Of a stretch of DNA of 12,839 bases, positions 1-8,293 are shown piece after piece (within the stretch, counting starts at the first letter, position 1; every line of letters begins with the position of its first letter). The position numbers were made by a program, and so were the translations under genes. The DNA comes from Chloroflexota bacterium. Its GTDB lineage: Bacteria > Chloroflexota > Limnocylindria > QHBO01. A model generated the notes under the pieces. That model was not told where the DNA came from, searched no databases, and worked only from the letters and a program-made list of their open reading frames with translations. The stretch covers positions 1-12,839 of the forward strand of contig JAHWJN010000023.1 of assembly GCA_019348395.1 (NCBI GenBank), in the 5' to 3' direction.

Positions 1-13
1 AGCTCGCACCGGC

Positions 14-1705
14 ATGAGCGAACTCGACGCCGCGATCGCGTCGCGGCTCGAGGCGTGGACCGCGGACGACGTCGCCCGCCGCCTGTGGGCGAAGGACGGT
101 TCACTGTGGGCCGCCTCGGGCAAGGATGCCGACGAGGTGGCGGGCTGGCTCGGCTGGCTCGACCTGCCCGAGGCGATGAGCCGGCGCGTACCGGAGCTCG
201 AGCACCTGGCCCGCGACGTTCGCGCCGATGGCTACCGGCGCGCCGCCGTACTGGGGATGGGCGGGTCCAGCCTGGCACCGGAGCTGTTCGCCCGCGTCTT
301 CGGCTGGGCGGGGGGCGCGGAGGGCGCCGGCGCCGCATCGGCCGATGGCCTGGAGCTGCGGGTCCTCGACTCGACCCATCCGGACGTGGTGCGGGGGTTC
401 AGATCCTGGGCCTCCGAGCAGCGGACCCTGTTCTGCGTCAGCTCGAAGTCCGGCACCACCACCGAGCCGAACGCCTACCAGGCGGCGATGGCCGAGATCG
501 CGCCCGCGCTGGACTTCGTGGCCATCACGGACCCCGATACGGCGCTCGCCGAGCTGGCCCGCGCCCAGGAGTTCCGCGCGATCGTCGAGGCACCGCCCGA
601 CGTGGGCGGCCGCTACTCGGCGCTGAGCGTGTTCGGCCTGGTGCCGGCCGTGTTGACGGGCGTCGACATCGACGGCCTGCTCGAGCGAGCGGCGCGAATG
701 GCCGAGGCCTGCCGAACGCCGAACGCCGCCGACAACCCCGGACTGCGCCTGGGCGCCGTGATGGGCGAGGCCGCGCTCGCCGGGCGTGACAAGCTCACCA
801 TCATCACCCCGCCTCGGCTCGCCGCCTTCGGCGACTGGGCCGAGCAGCTCATTGCCGAGAGCACCGGCAAGGCCGGCACCGGGATCGTTCCCATCGTCGG
901 CGAGCCGATCGGCGACCCGGCCACCTACGGTGACGACCGGTACCTGGTCGTGATGCGCTCACCGGGAGACGAGCTCGATGGGCTTCTGGACGACATGCGG
1001 GATCACGGCGTGCCCGGCGAGGAGATCGCCGTGGCCGAGCCACTCGATCTCGGCGCCGAGTTCATGCGCTGGGAGGTGGCGACCGCCGCCGCCGGCATCG
1101 TCCTCGGCATCGACCCGTTCGACCAGCCGAACGTGAAGGAGAGCAAGGACGCCACGACGGAGCTGCTCGAGGCGTATCGGTCCAGGGGAGCCCTGCCGGC
1201 TCCCGCTCCGATCGTCAGCGAGCCGGGCATCGCGGCCACGGCCGAACCCGAGGTCCTGGGCGGTGCACCCGTCAGCGTCGAGGACGCGGTGGCCCAGCTG
1301 TTCGGCAGCGTGACCGGCGGACGCGACTACGTCGCGATCCTCGCCTACCTGCCGCCGGATCGAGACGTCGAGCGCCGTCTGCAGGAGCTCCGCGCCCGCA
1401 TCCGGGACGCCACCGGCGCGGCGACGGTCCTCGGCTTCGGGCCTCGCTTCCTCCACTCGACCGGTCAGCTCCACAAGGGCGGTCCCGACACGGGGGTCTT
1501 CCTGCAGCTGACCGCGGAACCGTCACGCGACCTGCCGATCCCCGGCTGGAAGGAGTCGTTCGGTACCCTGATCGCGGCGCAGGCGCTCGGCGATCTCGCG
1601 TCACTGCAGCGGCGCAATCGGCGAGCGCTGCGGCTGCACCTGGAGGATCTGGAGGCCGGCCTGGAGCGCGTGGAGGCGATGGTCGGCTCCGCGCTGGGCG
1701 GATAG
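14..1705 (+). CDS. pgi: Glucose-6-phosphate isomerase (possibly C-terminal part of a transaldolase-PGI fusion)
   Basis: Interconverts glucose 6-phosphate and fructose 6-phosphate in the cytoplasm, feeding the oxidative pentose phosphate genes that follow. The 563-residue product shows the sugar-isomerase (SIS) pattern: GMGGSS at 81-86, SSKSGTTTE at 143-151 (phosphate binding), GGRYS at 198-202, EQLIAESTGK at 277-286, a DPFDQPNVKESK segment near 366-378, and TGQLHKGG at 483-490 with the active-site lysine region. The N-terminal RLWAKDGSLW segment resembles the PGI half of bifunctional transaldolase/PGI proteins of Chloroflexota and Actinomycetota. No ribosome-binding site is seen before ATG 14, and the same frame stays open to base 2 (codons for A-R-T-G), so this ATG may be an internal methionine. 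As a stand-alone protein the length fits the long actinobacterial-type PGI. The PGI assignment is firm; the true start is not known. The next gene, gnd, begins 25 nt downstream. Confidence 0.9.
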   Translation: MSELDAAIASRLEAWTADDVARRLWAKDGSLWAASGKDADEVAGWLGWLDLPEAMSRRVPELEHLARDVRADGYRRAAVLGMGGSSLAPELFARVFGWAGGAEGAGAASADGLELRVLDSTHPDVVRGFRSWASEQRTLFCVSSKSGTTTEPNAYQAAMAEIAPALDFVAITDPDTALAELARAQEFRAIVEAPPDVGGRYSALSVFGLVPAVLTGVDIDGLLERAARMAEACRTPNAADNPGLRLGAVMGEAALAGRDKLTIITPPRLAAFGDWAEQLIAESTGKAGTGIVPIVGEPIGDPATYGDDRYLVVMRSPGDELDGLLDDMRDHGVPGEEIAVAEPLDLGAEFMRWEVATAAAGIVLGIDPFDQPNVKESKDATTELLEAYRSRGALPAPAPIVSEPGIAATAEPEVLGGAPVSVEDAVAQLFGSVTGGRDYVAILAYLPPDRDVERRLQELRARIRDATGAATVLGFGPRFLHSTGQLHKGGPDTGVFLQLTAEPSRDLPIPGWKESFGTLIAAQALGDLASLQRRNRRALRLHLEDLEAGLERVEAMVGSALGG

Positions 1706-1714
1706 ACATCACGA

Positions 1715-1721
1715 AGAGGAG
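1715..1721 (+). promoter_or_regulatory. Strong ribosome-binding site of gnd
   Basis: AGAGGAG lies 9 nt before the ATG at 1731. It is the clearest Shine-Dalgarno sequence in the window. Most other genes rely on stop/start overlap or have only weak purine runs. It fixes the gnd start and suggests that gnd is initiated independently rather than by coupling to pgi. Confidence 0.7.
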
Positions 1722-1730
1722 CTGATCCCG

Positions 1731-2648
<918 letters not shown>

Positions 2649-2663
2649 GCTGGCGGTGCACCG

Positions 2664-4292
2664 ATGACGACCCGCGCCCCGGACTCTGCCACGCAGACCG
2701 CCCCGGTCGAGGAAGCGCGAACGCCGCCCTCGACGAGCGGGATCCGGCCCAACCCGTTGCGGGAGGGTCTCCGCCTCGAGCGCATGGCCGAGCCGTGCAC
2801 GATGGTGATCTGCGGCGCCACCGGCGATCTCACCGAGCGGAAGCTCGCGCCGGCGCTCTACAACACCCTGCTCGGCGGCTTCCTGCCGCCGGAGTTCACG
2901 GTCGTGGGATTCGCGCGCCGCGAGCTGTCCGACGAGGAGTTCCGCGCTCACCTGCGCGAGGGGATCAACAAGCACAGCCGCAACAAGCCGGTGACCGAGG
3001 CCATCTGGGACAGCTTCGCGCGCGGCATCGAGTACCACCGCGGAGACTTCGACGATCCGGCTGCCTACGTCAGGCTCGCGAAACGCCTCGAGCGGATCGA
3101 CCGTGACCGCGGCACCGCGGGCAATCGGCTCTTCTACCTCGCCGTGCCGCCGAGCCTGTATCCGGAGATCGTGAACCAGCTCGACCGGGCCGGACTGGCG
3201 GCCAGCGGCGGGCGGCGTCGCACCGGTTCGACGCGAGGATGGACGCGGGTCATCGTCGAGAAGCCGTTCGGCTACGACCTCGGCAGCGCTCGGACGCTCA
3301 ACCACGAGCTCGGCGAGGTCTTCGATGAGGACCAGGTTTTCCGCATCGACCACTATCTCGGAAAGGAGACGGTTCAGAATCTCGCCGTCTTCCGCTTCGG
3401 CAACGGTCTCTTCGAGCCGATCTGGAACCGGCGCTACATCGACTCGGTCCAGATCACCGTGGCCGAGACGGTCGGCGTGGAGGGGCGCGGCGAGTTCTAC
3501 GACGCCACCGGCGCTCTGCGCGACATCGTGCAGGGCCACGCCCTCCAGCTGATGGCCATGTTCGCGATGGACCCGCCGGTCGAGTTCCACGCGGAGGATC
3601 TCCGCGACGAGAAGCTCAAGGTGCTCCGCGGCGTGAAGCCGATGTCGCCGGCCGAGGTGGCGGCCAACACCGTCCGCGGCCAGTACGTCTCCGGCTGGGT
3701 CGAGGGAGAGAAGATCGCCTCCTACCGCGACCAGCCCAACGTGGCGCCCGGCTCCCAGACCGAGACCTTCGCAGCGCTGAAGCTCTCGATCGATTCGTGG
3801 CGCTGGGCCGGCGTGCCGTTCTACATCCGAACCGGAAAGGCGCTGCCGAGTCGGGTCACCGAGATCGCAGTCACCTTCAAGCAGGCTCCGCTCGCGCTCT
3901 TCGCTCGCGCCGGCGTGCCGCAGATCGATGCGAACGTGCTCGCCATCAGGGTGCAGCCCGACGAAGGCATCCTCCTGCGCTTCGGCGCCAAGGTGCCGGG
4001 GCAGGGGCTCCAGATCCGGACCGTCAACATGGACTTCCGCTACGGGTCCAGCTTCGCGGTCGACTCCCCGGATGCGTACGAGACCCTGCTGCTCGACGCC
4101 ATGGTCGGTGACGCCAGCCTGTTCACCCGCGACGACGAGGCGGAGCGTGCGTGGGAGATCCTCGACCCCATCCTGGCCGCCTGGAAGGACGAGGCCGGGG
4201 GACCGCTCCACTTCTACGGTGCGGGGACCTGGGGGCCTCCCGCGGCCGACGAGCTGCTGGAGCGCGACGGTCGCGCATGGCGCCGGCCGTGA
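2664..4292 (+). CDS. zwf: Glucose-6-phosphate 1-dehydrogenase
   Basis: Oxidises glucose 6-phosphate to 6-phosphoglucono-1,5-lactone with reduction of NADP+, the committed step of the pathway. The product is 542 residues. The coenzyme fingerprint is GATGDLTERKL (51-61), EKPFGYD is at 199-205, and the active-site signature RIDHYLGKE is at 227-235 with the catalytic His. These are followed by the usual C-terminal domain, including a DSWRWAGVPFYIRTGK segment. The first ~27 residues are a Thr/Pro/Ala-rich extension before the NPLREGLRLER block typical of zwf genes paired with opcA. No strong Shine-Dalgarno precedes ATG 2664 (only GGCGGTG). No closer in-frame ATG keeps the conserved NPLREGLRLER block, the next being M41. 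The gene ends inside the start region of opcA, the classical zwf-opcA arrangement. Identification is firm. Confidence 0.96.
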   Translation: MTTRAPDSATQTAPVEEARTPPSTSGIRPNPLREGLRLERMAEPCTMVICGATGDLTERKLAPALYNTLLGGFLPPEFTVVGFARRELSDEEFRAHLREGINKHSRNKPVTEAIWDSFARGIEYHRGDFDDPAAYVRLAKRLERIDRDRGTAGNRLFYLAVPPSLYPEIVNQLDRAGLAASGGRRRTGSTRGWTRVIVEKPFGYDLGSARTLNHELGEVFDEDQVFRIDHYLGKETVQNLAVFRFGNGLFEPIWNRRYIDSVQITVAETVGVEGRGEFYDATGALRDIVQGHALQLMAMFAMDPPVEFHAEDLRDEKLKVLRGVKPMSPAEVAANTVRGQYVSGWVEGEKIASYRDQPNVAPGSQTETFAALKLSIDSWRWAGVPFYIRTGKALPSRVTEIAVTFKQAPLALFARAGVPQIDANVLAIRVQPDEGILLRFGAKVPGQGLQIRTVNMDFRYGSSFAVDSPDAYETLLLDAMVGDASLFTRDDEAERAWEILDPILAAWKDEAGGPLHFYGAGTWGPPAADELLERDGRAWRRP

Positions 4293-5566
4293 CCGGCGCC
4301 CAACCGTCCGCCACGCGCGAGCAGGCGGTCCACCGCAAGCTCATGAGTTTTGGCGAGGCTGAGAGCCTGGCCACGCCGCTGTGGGAGGAGCGCGACACGA
4401 GCGTCCGGGCCATCGCCAGCCATCTCGCGTCATTGTGGGATGCCAGCGGGCTGCCGGACGAGGCGGGCGGCGCGCGCGTCACCGAGAAGGGCCTGCCGCA
4501 CGCGCGGGCATCGGTCCTCAACCTGATCGTGACGGTGGTCGACGGCGAGGCGGCCGATCGCGTGGTGCGGACGATGGAAGGGCTGGGCGTGCGGCATCCG
4601 TCGCGGGCGATCGTGCTCGTCCCGGAGCAGCACGGCGCGGCGGCGCCGCTCGACGCGCGAATCAGCACCCACTGCCACGACGCCAGCGGCGGCGGGGACC
4701 GCGTCTGCTACGAGGAGGTCGTGCTCACGGTGCGCGGGGAAGCGGCTGAACACCTCAATGGCGTGGTCGCGCCGCTCCTCATCCACGACTTGCCGACCCA
4801 CATCTGGTGGCCGGGCGATCCGCCATTCGCCGACCCGGTCTTCGACCAACTGGTCGAGATGGGGGATCGTCTGCTCGTCGACTCGGCCGACTTCAGTGAC
4901 CTGCTCGGTGGTCTGCGCCGCCTGGCGAGCCTCCGGCGCCGGAGCGGCGTGGGGGATCTGTCCTGGGAGCGCCTCGCCTGGTGGCAGGAGCTGACCGCGC
5001 AGTTCTTCGACGCGCCGCGCTTCCGACGCTATCTGCCAAATCTCAGCCGCCTCCGCATCCGCTACGCCGTTGCCTCGCCGGCCTCCAGCCGCAGCGACGA
5101 GGCCGAGGAGGTCGCGCCCGGCACGCCGGCACCGATGGCCCAACCCCTGCTCTACGCCGGCTGGATCGCGACGCGCCTCGGCTGGCGGCGCCATGAGACG
5201 GTGGAACCGCTGCGCGATGGTGCCTTTGCGCTGCGCCTGGAGGGCCGTCACGAGATGGTCCAGCTGGACGTGCAGCCGGTCGTCACCGACGAGGTGCGCC
5301 CGGGCGACCTCATCTCCGTACGGTTGCGCTCGCTCGGCGAGACCGGCGCGGCGGAGTTCATCATCGACCGCGAGGATGACTGGGGAACCGTGGCCACCAA
5401 CGCGGACGGCATGACCGCCCTGTTGCGACGCGTCCGCATGCAGAGCCCGCGGGAGCACGAGCTGCTCAGCGCGCAGCTGACGATGGACGTGGTCAATCCG
5501 GTGTATGAGGACGCGCTGCGCGCCGCGGCAATCCTCCTCGCGTCGTCACGCGAGGCGGAGGGATGA
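4277..5566 (+). CDS. opcA: Glucose-6-phosphate dehydrogenase assembly protein OpcA
   Basis: OpcA-type proteins promote assembly and activation of Zwf and are encoded next to zwf in cyanobacteria and Actinomycetota. The product (429 residues from ATG 4277) has the family's hallmark LPTHIWWPGDPPF segment followed by FDQLVEMGDRLLVDS, preceded by a nucleotide-fold-like strand segment (VLNLIVTVVDG at 80-90). The only two cysteines are C133 (STHC) and C144 (RVC), a pair seen in many OpcA proteins. Three starts are possible: ATG 4277 (16-nt overlap with zwf), GTG 4289 (GTGA overlap with the zwf stop, ideal for translational coupling) and ATG 4343 (just before the conserved SLATPLWEERDTSVRAI block). 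No ribosome-binding site decides among them. The longer extension into zwf that the open frame allows is not conserved in character. Function is inferred from family and position; identity is secure. Confidence 0.9.
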   Translation: MAPAVTGAQPSATREQAVHRKLMSFGEAESLATPLWEERDTSVRAIASHLASLWDASGLPDEAGGARVTEKGLPHARASVLNLIVTVVDGEAADRVVRTMEGLGVRHPSRAIVLVPEQHGAAAPLDARISTHCHDASGGGDRVCYEEVVLTVRGEAAEHLNGVVAPLLIHDLPTHIWWPGDPPFADPVFDQLVEMGDRLLVDSADFSDLLGGLRRLASLRRRSGVGDLSWERLAWWQELTAQFFDAPRFRRYLPNLSRLRIRYAVASPASSRSDEAEEVAPGTPAPMAQPLLYAGWIATRLGWRRHETVEPLRDGAFALRLEGRHEMVQLDVQPVVTDEVRPGDLISVRLRSLGETGAAEFIIDREDDWGTVATNADGMTALLRRVRMQSPREHELLSAQLTMDVVNPVYEDALRAAAILLASSREAEG

Positions 5567-6294
5567 CGCGGTTCACCGTGCTGCCGGATCCCGCCGCGGT
5601 CGCGGTCGCGACGGCAGATCGCTTCGTCGCCACGGCGCGGCGGGCCATCGAGGAGCGCGGCATCTTCCGGGTAGCGCTGTCCGGCGGAGGCACGCCGAAG
5701 CAGGTCTATCCGCTGCTCCTCGAGCCGGAGCGCCGCGACGCGGTCGACTGGAGCCGGGTCGAGTTCTTCTGGGGCGACGAGCGCGCCGTCCCACCCGACC
5801 ACCCCGACTCAAACTTCGGCGTCGCCTACGGGATGCTGATCAGCCAGCTGCCGGGGGTGCGCCAGGATCGGATCCACCGCATGCCGGCCGAGGCCCCGGA
5901 GCTGGACGCCGCCGCGCTGTCTCACGAGAGCGAGCTGCGTCTCGCCTTCGGCGCCCGCGGCTCGGAGCCTCCCGCCTTCGACCTGGTGTGGCTCGGCATG
6001 GGCCCCGACGGCCACACCGCCAGCCTCTTCCCCGGCTCGGAGGCTCTCCACGAGGCGGAGCGGTGGGTCGTCGGCAACTGGGCGCCGGAGCAGGAGAGCT
6101 GGCGCATGACGTTCACCTTCCCCGTGCTGAACGCGGCCCGCGACGTGATCGTGGTCGTCACTGGCGCGGACAAGGCCGATGCCATTCGACAGATTCGCGC
6201 CGGCGGCTCGGATCTTCCTGCCGCGCGTGTCGACGGGCCGCAGGTCGAGTGGCTCATCGATGCGGCCGCTGCCGGCGAGGCGAATGGAGCCTGA
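5563..6294 (+). CDS. pgl: 6-phosphogluconolactonase
   Basis: Hydrolyses 6-phosphoglucono-1,5-lactone to 6-phosphogluconate, linking Zwf to Gnd. The 243-residue product is a full-length DevB/Pgl-type enzyme (glucosamine-6-phosphate isomerase-like fold). It carries SGGGTPKQVY (40-49), WGDERAVPP (70-78) and the signature LGMGPDGHTASLFPG (144-158) containing the catalytic Asp-Gly-His. It starts on ATGA overlapping the opcA stop by 4 nt, indicating translational coupling. With it, all three enzymes of the oxidative pentose phosphate branch plus OpcA lie in one run of genes. Nothing is unusual in the catalytic motifs. Confidence 0.95.
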   Translation: MTRFTVLPDPAAVAVATADRFVATARRAIEERGIFRVALSGGGTPKQVYPLLLEPERRDAVDWSRVEFFWGDERAVPPDHPDSNFGVAYGMLISQLPGVRQDRIHRMPAEAPELDAAALSHESELRLAFGARGSEPPAFDLVWLGMGPDGHTASLFPGSEALHEAERWVVGNWAPEQESWRMTFTFPVLNAARDVIVVVTGADKADAIRQIRAGGSDLPAARVDGPQVEWLIDAAAAGEANGA

Positions 6295-6568
6295 CTCGGT
6301 GCCGCCGCTGCTCTGGCTCGGGCTCGCCATCGCCGGATTCGTGGCCGCCTACCTGGTGGGGTGGCCGGCATGGGAGGCGTACCGATCTCGCGAGGAGCGT
6401 GACGAGAACGCAGAGCGGTACCTTGCCTGGCGGGGACGGGCGGACCGCACGCCGCGGCCATCAGCACGCGAGGGCATGACCGGCGAGGAACGCCGCCGAA
6501 TTTACGCCGGCGCCGTGCTCGCGGTCGCAGCGGCGCTCGCCCTGGTCACTTTCTTCGCCACGAGCTGA
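6284..6568 (+). CDS. Small two-helix membrane protein, function unknown
   Basis: I do not recognise the family. The predicted 94-residue protein has a hydrophobic segment at about 8-27 (Leu/Ala/Val/Gly-rich, ending YLVGW), a highly charged middle at 31-72 (Arg/Glu/Asp-rich, with an RSREERDENAERY stretch), and a second hydrophobic segment at about 73-92. The simplest reading is a hairpin inner-membrane protein with a polar loop. The start at ATG 6284 overlaps the pgl stop by 11 nt and gives a membrane segment right at the N-terminus; GTG 6299 is an alternative. The upstream extension in the same frame (from 6179) lies wholly inside pgl and is unlikely to be translated. It sits in the operon between pgl and a thioredoxin-fold gene that starts 4 nt downstream. 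Confidence 0.6.
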   Translation: MEPDSVPPLLWLGLAIAGFVAAYLVGWPAWEAYRSREERDENAERYLAWRGRADRTPRPSAREGMTGEERRRIYAGAVLAVAAALALVTFFATS

Positions 6569-6572
6569 TCCA

Positions 6573-6893
6573 ATGCGCGTCGAGCTGCTGTACGCCGATG
6601 GGGACCCGGCCGCCATGGTCGCCCGCCAGAATCTCGTCGAGGTGCTCACCGAGGACGCGTTCGAGACGCCGATCCAGATGATCGCCGTCGCCTCGGCCGA
6701 GGATGCCGAGCTGCTCGGCATGCGCGGCAGCCCGACGATCCGGATCGACGGGGAGGACATCGACCCGGAAGGCTCGGGCGCGATCGGCGTCGCGCCGCGG
6801 GTCTACGGCGACGGCGGATCGGTGCCGGACAAGGACCTCATCCGGCGCGCGGTGGAGACCGCCCGCGGCTGGAGCCACGGGCGCCGCTCCTGA
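6573..6893 (+). CDS. Thioredoxin-fold protein, DF-family (seleno)protein-like, lacking cysteines
   Basis: A 106-residue protein resembling the small thioredoxin-like 'DF family (seleno)protein' group. It has an N-terminal strand VELLYADGDP (3-12), a GSPTIRIDGEDIDP block (52-65) with a likely cis-proline at 54, and PRVY (75-78) near the C-terminal half. In the family a Cys or selenocysteine is usual in the GCP position after the first strand, and another Cys before RVY. Here these are Asp11 and Pro75, and the whole protein contains no cysteine, so thiol redox chemistry is not possible. It may bind a partner or ligand instead. It begins 4 nt after the membrane-protein gene, and its TGA overlaps the ATG of the proline dehydrogenase by one base (TGATG). 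The fold assignment rests on pattern resemblance only; function is unknown. Confidence 0.6.
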   Translation: MRVELLYADGDPAAMVARQNLVEVLTEDAFETPIQMIAVASAEDAELLGMRGSPTIRIDGEDIDPEGSGAIGVAPRVYGDGGSVPDKDLIRRAVETARGWSHGRRS

Positions 6894-7822
6894 TGCTCGC
6901 CGGTGCGCTGCGCGTCTTCTTCATCTGGCTCAGCGACCGGCGCTTCCTCGGGCGAATGGCGATGGCGACCCCGCTCGTGCGGCGCATGCCGTTCCGGTTC
7001 GTGGCGGGCACCACGCTCCACCAGGCGGTGGCTGCCGTCCGCGCCCTGAATACCACCGGTGCGAGCGCCACGCTCGACGTGCTCGGCGAGTCAGTCGACG
7101 ACCGTGCCTCGGCCGACCGGGCCGCGGCGGCGTACGTGGCGGCCATCGAGCGCATCGCCGCCGAGGGGCTGGACGCCAACGTCAGCGTCAAGCTGACCGG
7201 TATGGGGCTGGATCTCGGCGACGAGGAGTGCCTGGCGGTGGTCGCGCCGATCATGGAGGCCAGCGACCGGCACGGCATCTTCGTCCGAATCGACATGGAG
7301 GGATCGGCCTACACGCAGCGCACGCTCGACATCGTGGAGCGGCTGCGGGCCGGCGGCCACGACGTGGGACCTGTGATCCAGAGCTACCTGCATCGGTCGG
7401 TGGCGGACGTCGAGCGCCTTGCCGTCGAGCGCGTACGCACGCGGATCTGCAAGGGCGCCTACGCGGAGCCGCCGGAGATCGCGCACCAGGACCGCGGCCC
7501 CATCGGTGATGCCTTCGTCGAGCTGGTCTGCCGCCTGCTCGAGGCCGATGCCTACCCGGGCGTGGCCACGCACGACACCGACATGATCGACCGGGTCAAG
7601 GCGTTCGCGACGGAGCGCGGCATCGGTCCGGACCGATACGAGTTCCAGATGCTGTACGGCATCCGGCGCGACCTCCAGCGGCAGCTGCTCGCCGAGGGCC
7701 ACCGGCTCCGGGTATACGTGCCGTTCGGGACCGAGTGGTGGCCGTACTTCATGCGCCGTCTTGCCGAACGTCCCGCCAACGTGGTGTTCGTCCTCCGCAG
7801 CCTGGTCGGCGACCGCGGCTGA
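6893..7822 (+). CDS. putA/prodh-like: Proline dehydrogenase (monofunctional, FAD-dependent)
   Basis: Oxidises L-proline to pyrroline-5-carboxylate using FAD and passes electrons to the quinone pool. The 309-residue length is that of the single-domain Thermus/Deinococcus/Actinomycetota type, not the large bifunctional PutA. Visible features are RFVAG (35-39) at the start of the barrel, SVKLTGMG (98-105, K100), RIDMEGS (132-138, D134), QSYL (163-166), RICKGAY (184-190), THD and EFQMLYGIR blocks. The C-terminal VYVPFG (274-279) and FMRRLAERPAN (286-296) include the tandem arginines R288-R289 that bind the substrate carboxylate. The N-terminal ~30 residues are amphipathic/hydrophobic and may give membrane contact. 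It is translationally coupled to the preceding gene (TGATG). No P5C dehydrogenase is in the window. Identity is firm. Confidence 0.92.
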   Translation: MLAGALRVFFIWLSDRRFLGRMAMATPLVRRMPFRFVAGTTLHQAVAAVRALNTTGASATLDVLGESVDDRASADRAAAAYVAAIERIAAEGLDANVSVKLTGMGLDLGDEECLAVVAPIMEASDRHGIFVRIDMEGSAYTQRTLDIVERLRAGGHDVGPVIQSYLHRSVADVERLAVERVRTRICKGAYAEPPEIAHQDRGPIGDAFVELVCRLLEADAYPGVATHDTDMIDRVKAFATERGIGPDRYEFQMLYGIRRDLQRQLLAEGHRLRVYVPFGTEWWPYFMRRLAERPANVVFVLRSLVGDRG

Positions 7823-7865
7823 CCGACCCCGATCGGGTTCCGCTGCGACACCGGCGGCATCGGCG

Positions 7866-7871
7866 TAGACT
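7866..7871 (+). promoter_or_regulatory. Candidate -10 element before the 7886 gene
   Basis: The 63-nt gap after proline dehydrogenase holds TAGACT 14 nt before ATG 7886. This matches four of six positions of the TATAAT consensus, including the key TA...T. No clear -35 box or Shine-Dalgarno is visible, and the implied leader is only about 8 nt. The sequence TTATCC overlapping downstream is a weaker alternative. A weak -10 here is plausible because this is the first gap of any size after the eight-gene run. Confidence 0.3.
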
Positions 7872-7885
7872 GGTTATCCACAACC

Positions 7886-8293
7886 ATGTCCGCCAACAAA
7901 CGGCCGAGCACCTCGAGTCTCCGCCGATATCTGACATCACGCCCATACCTCTCGGTCGCCGACATCCGGCGCCGGTTCGGCCTTGATCCGGACGCGATGA
8001 GCGTTGTTTCGCGGAACGGCACGACGGCCTACATCGGTCTGCCCGAGCGCGAGGCGTCGAAGCTGCAGGACCTGTGGCAGCGTGACGAGGTCGGTGTCGA
8101 GCTCTCGGTCGAGGTGAAGGCGCCGGTGGTCGTCGGCATCTACCCGATGCGGATCGCCCGATTCGTCCTCGACCAGGTCACTCCGTCCAACGGCCATACG
8201 CCCGCCAACGGCCAGGGTAATGGCTTCCACCCACCGTCCGAGCCGATGCATCGGCCGGCCGAGGCCACCCGCGAGGATGCCACCGCCGAATGA
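7886..8293 (+). CDS. Hypothetical protein with possible helix-turn-helix-like N-terminus
   Basis: I do not recognise this 135-residue protein. Residues about 12-33 (a basic helix, then LSVADIRRRFGL) could form a helix-turn-helix, and a compact alpha/beta region follows to about 97 (VELSVEVKAPVVVGIYPMRIARFV). The last ~35 residues are low-complexity, rich in Asn, Gly, Pro and His, and look disordered. There is no signal peptide, no transmembrane segment and no cysteine. ATG 7886 lacks a ribosome-binding site. The stop overlaps the start of the next gene as ATGA, so the two proteins are probably made together and may act together. A DNA- or partner-binding role is only a guess. Confidence 0.65.
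   Translation: MSANKRPSTSSLRRYLTSRPYLSVADIRRRFGLDPDAMSVVSRNGTTAYIGLPEREASKLQDLWQRDEVGVELSVEVKAPVVVGIYPMRIARFVLDQVTPSNGHTPANGQGNGFHPPSEPMHRPAEATREDATAE

Noticed and set aside
6179..6283. Longer start for the two-helix membrane protein
   Set aside because: The extension lies entirely within pgl and adds a proline/arginine-rich stretch before the first membrane helix. ATG 6284 gives a compact overlap and a sensible topology.
6561..6575. GAGCTGATCC before an ATG, shared with the gnd leader at 1718-1733
   Set aside because: The match is about 10 nt and at 6573 it includes the previous gene's stop codon (AGC TGA). It is most likely coincidence rather than a shared operator.
7825..7839. Weak hairpin around CCCGATCGGG after proline dehydrogenase
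   Set aside because: The stem is only about four base pairs if a loop is allowed, with no T-tract. Such palindromes are common by chance at this GC content.
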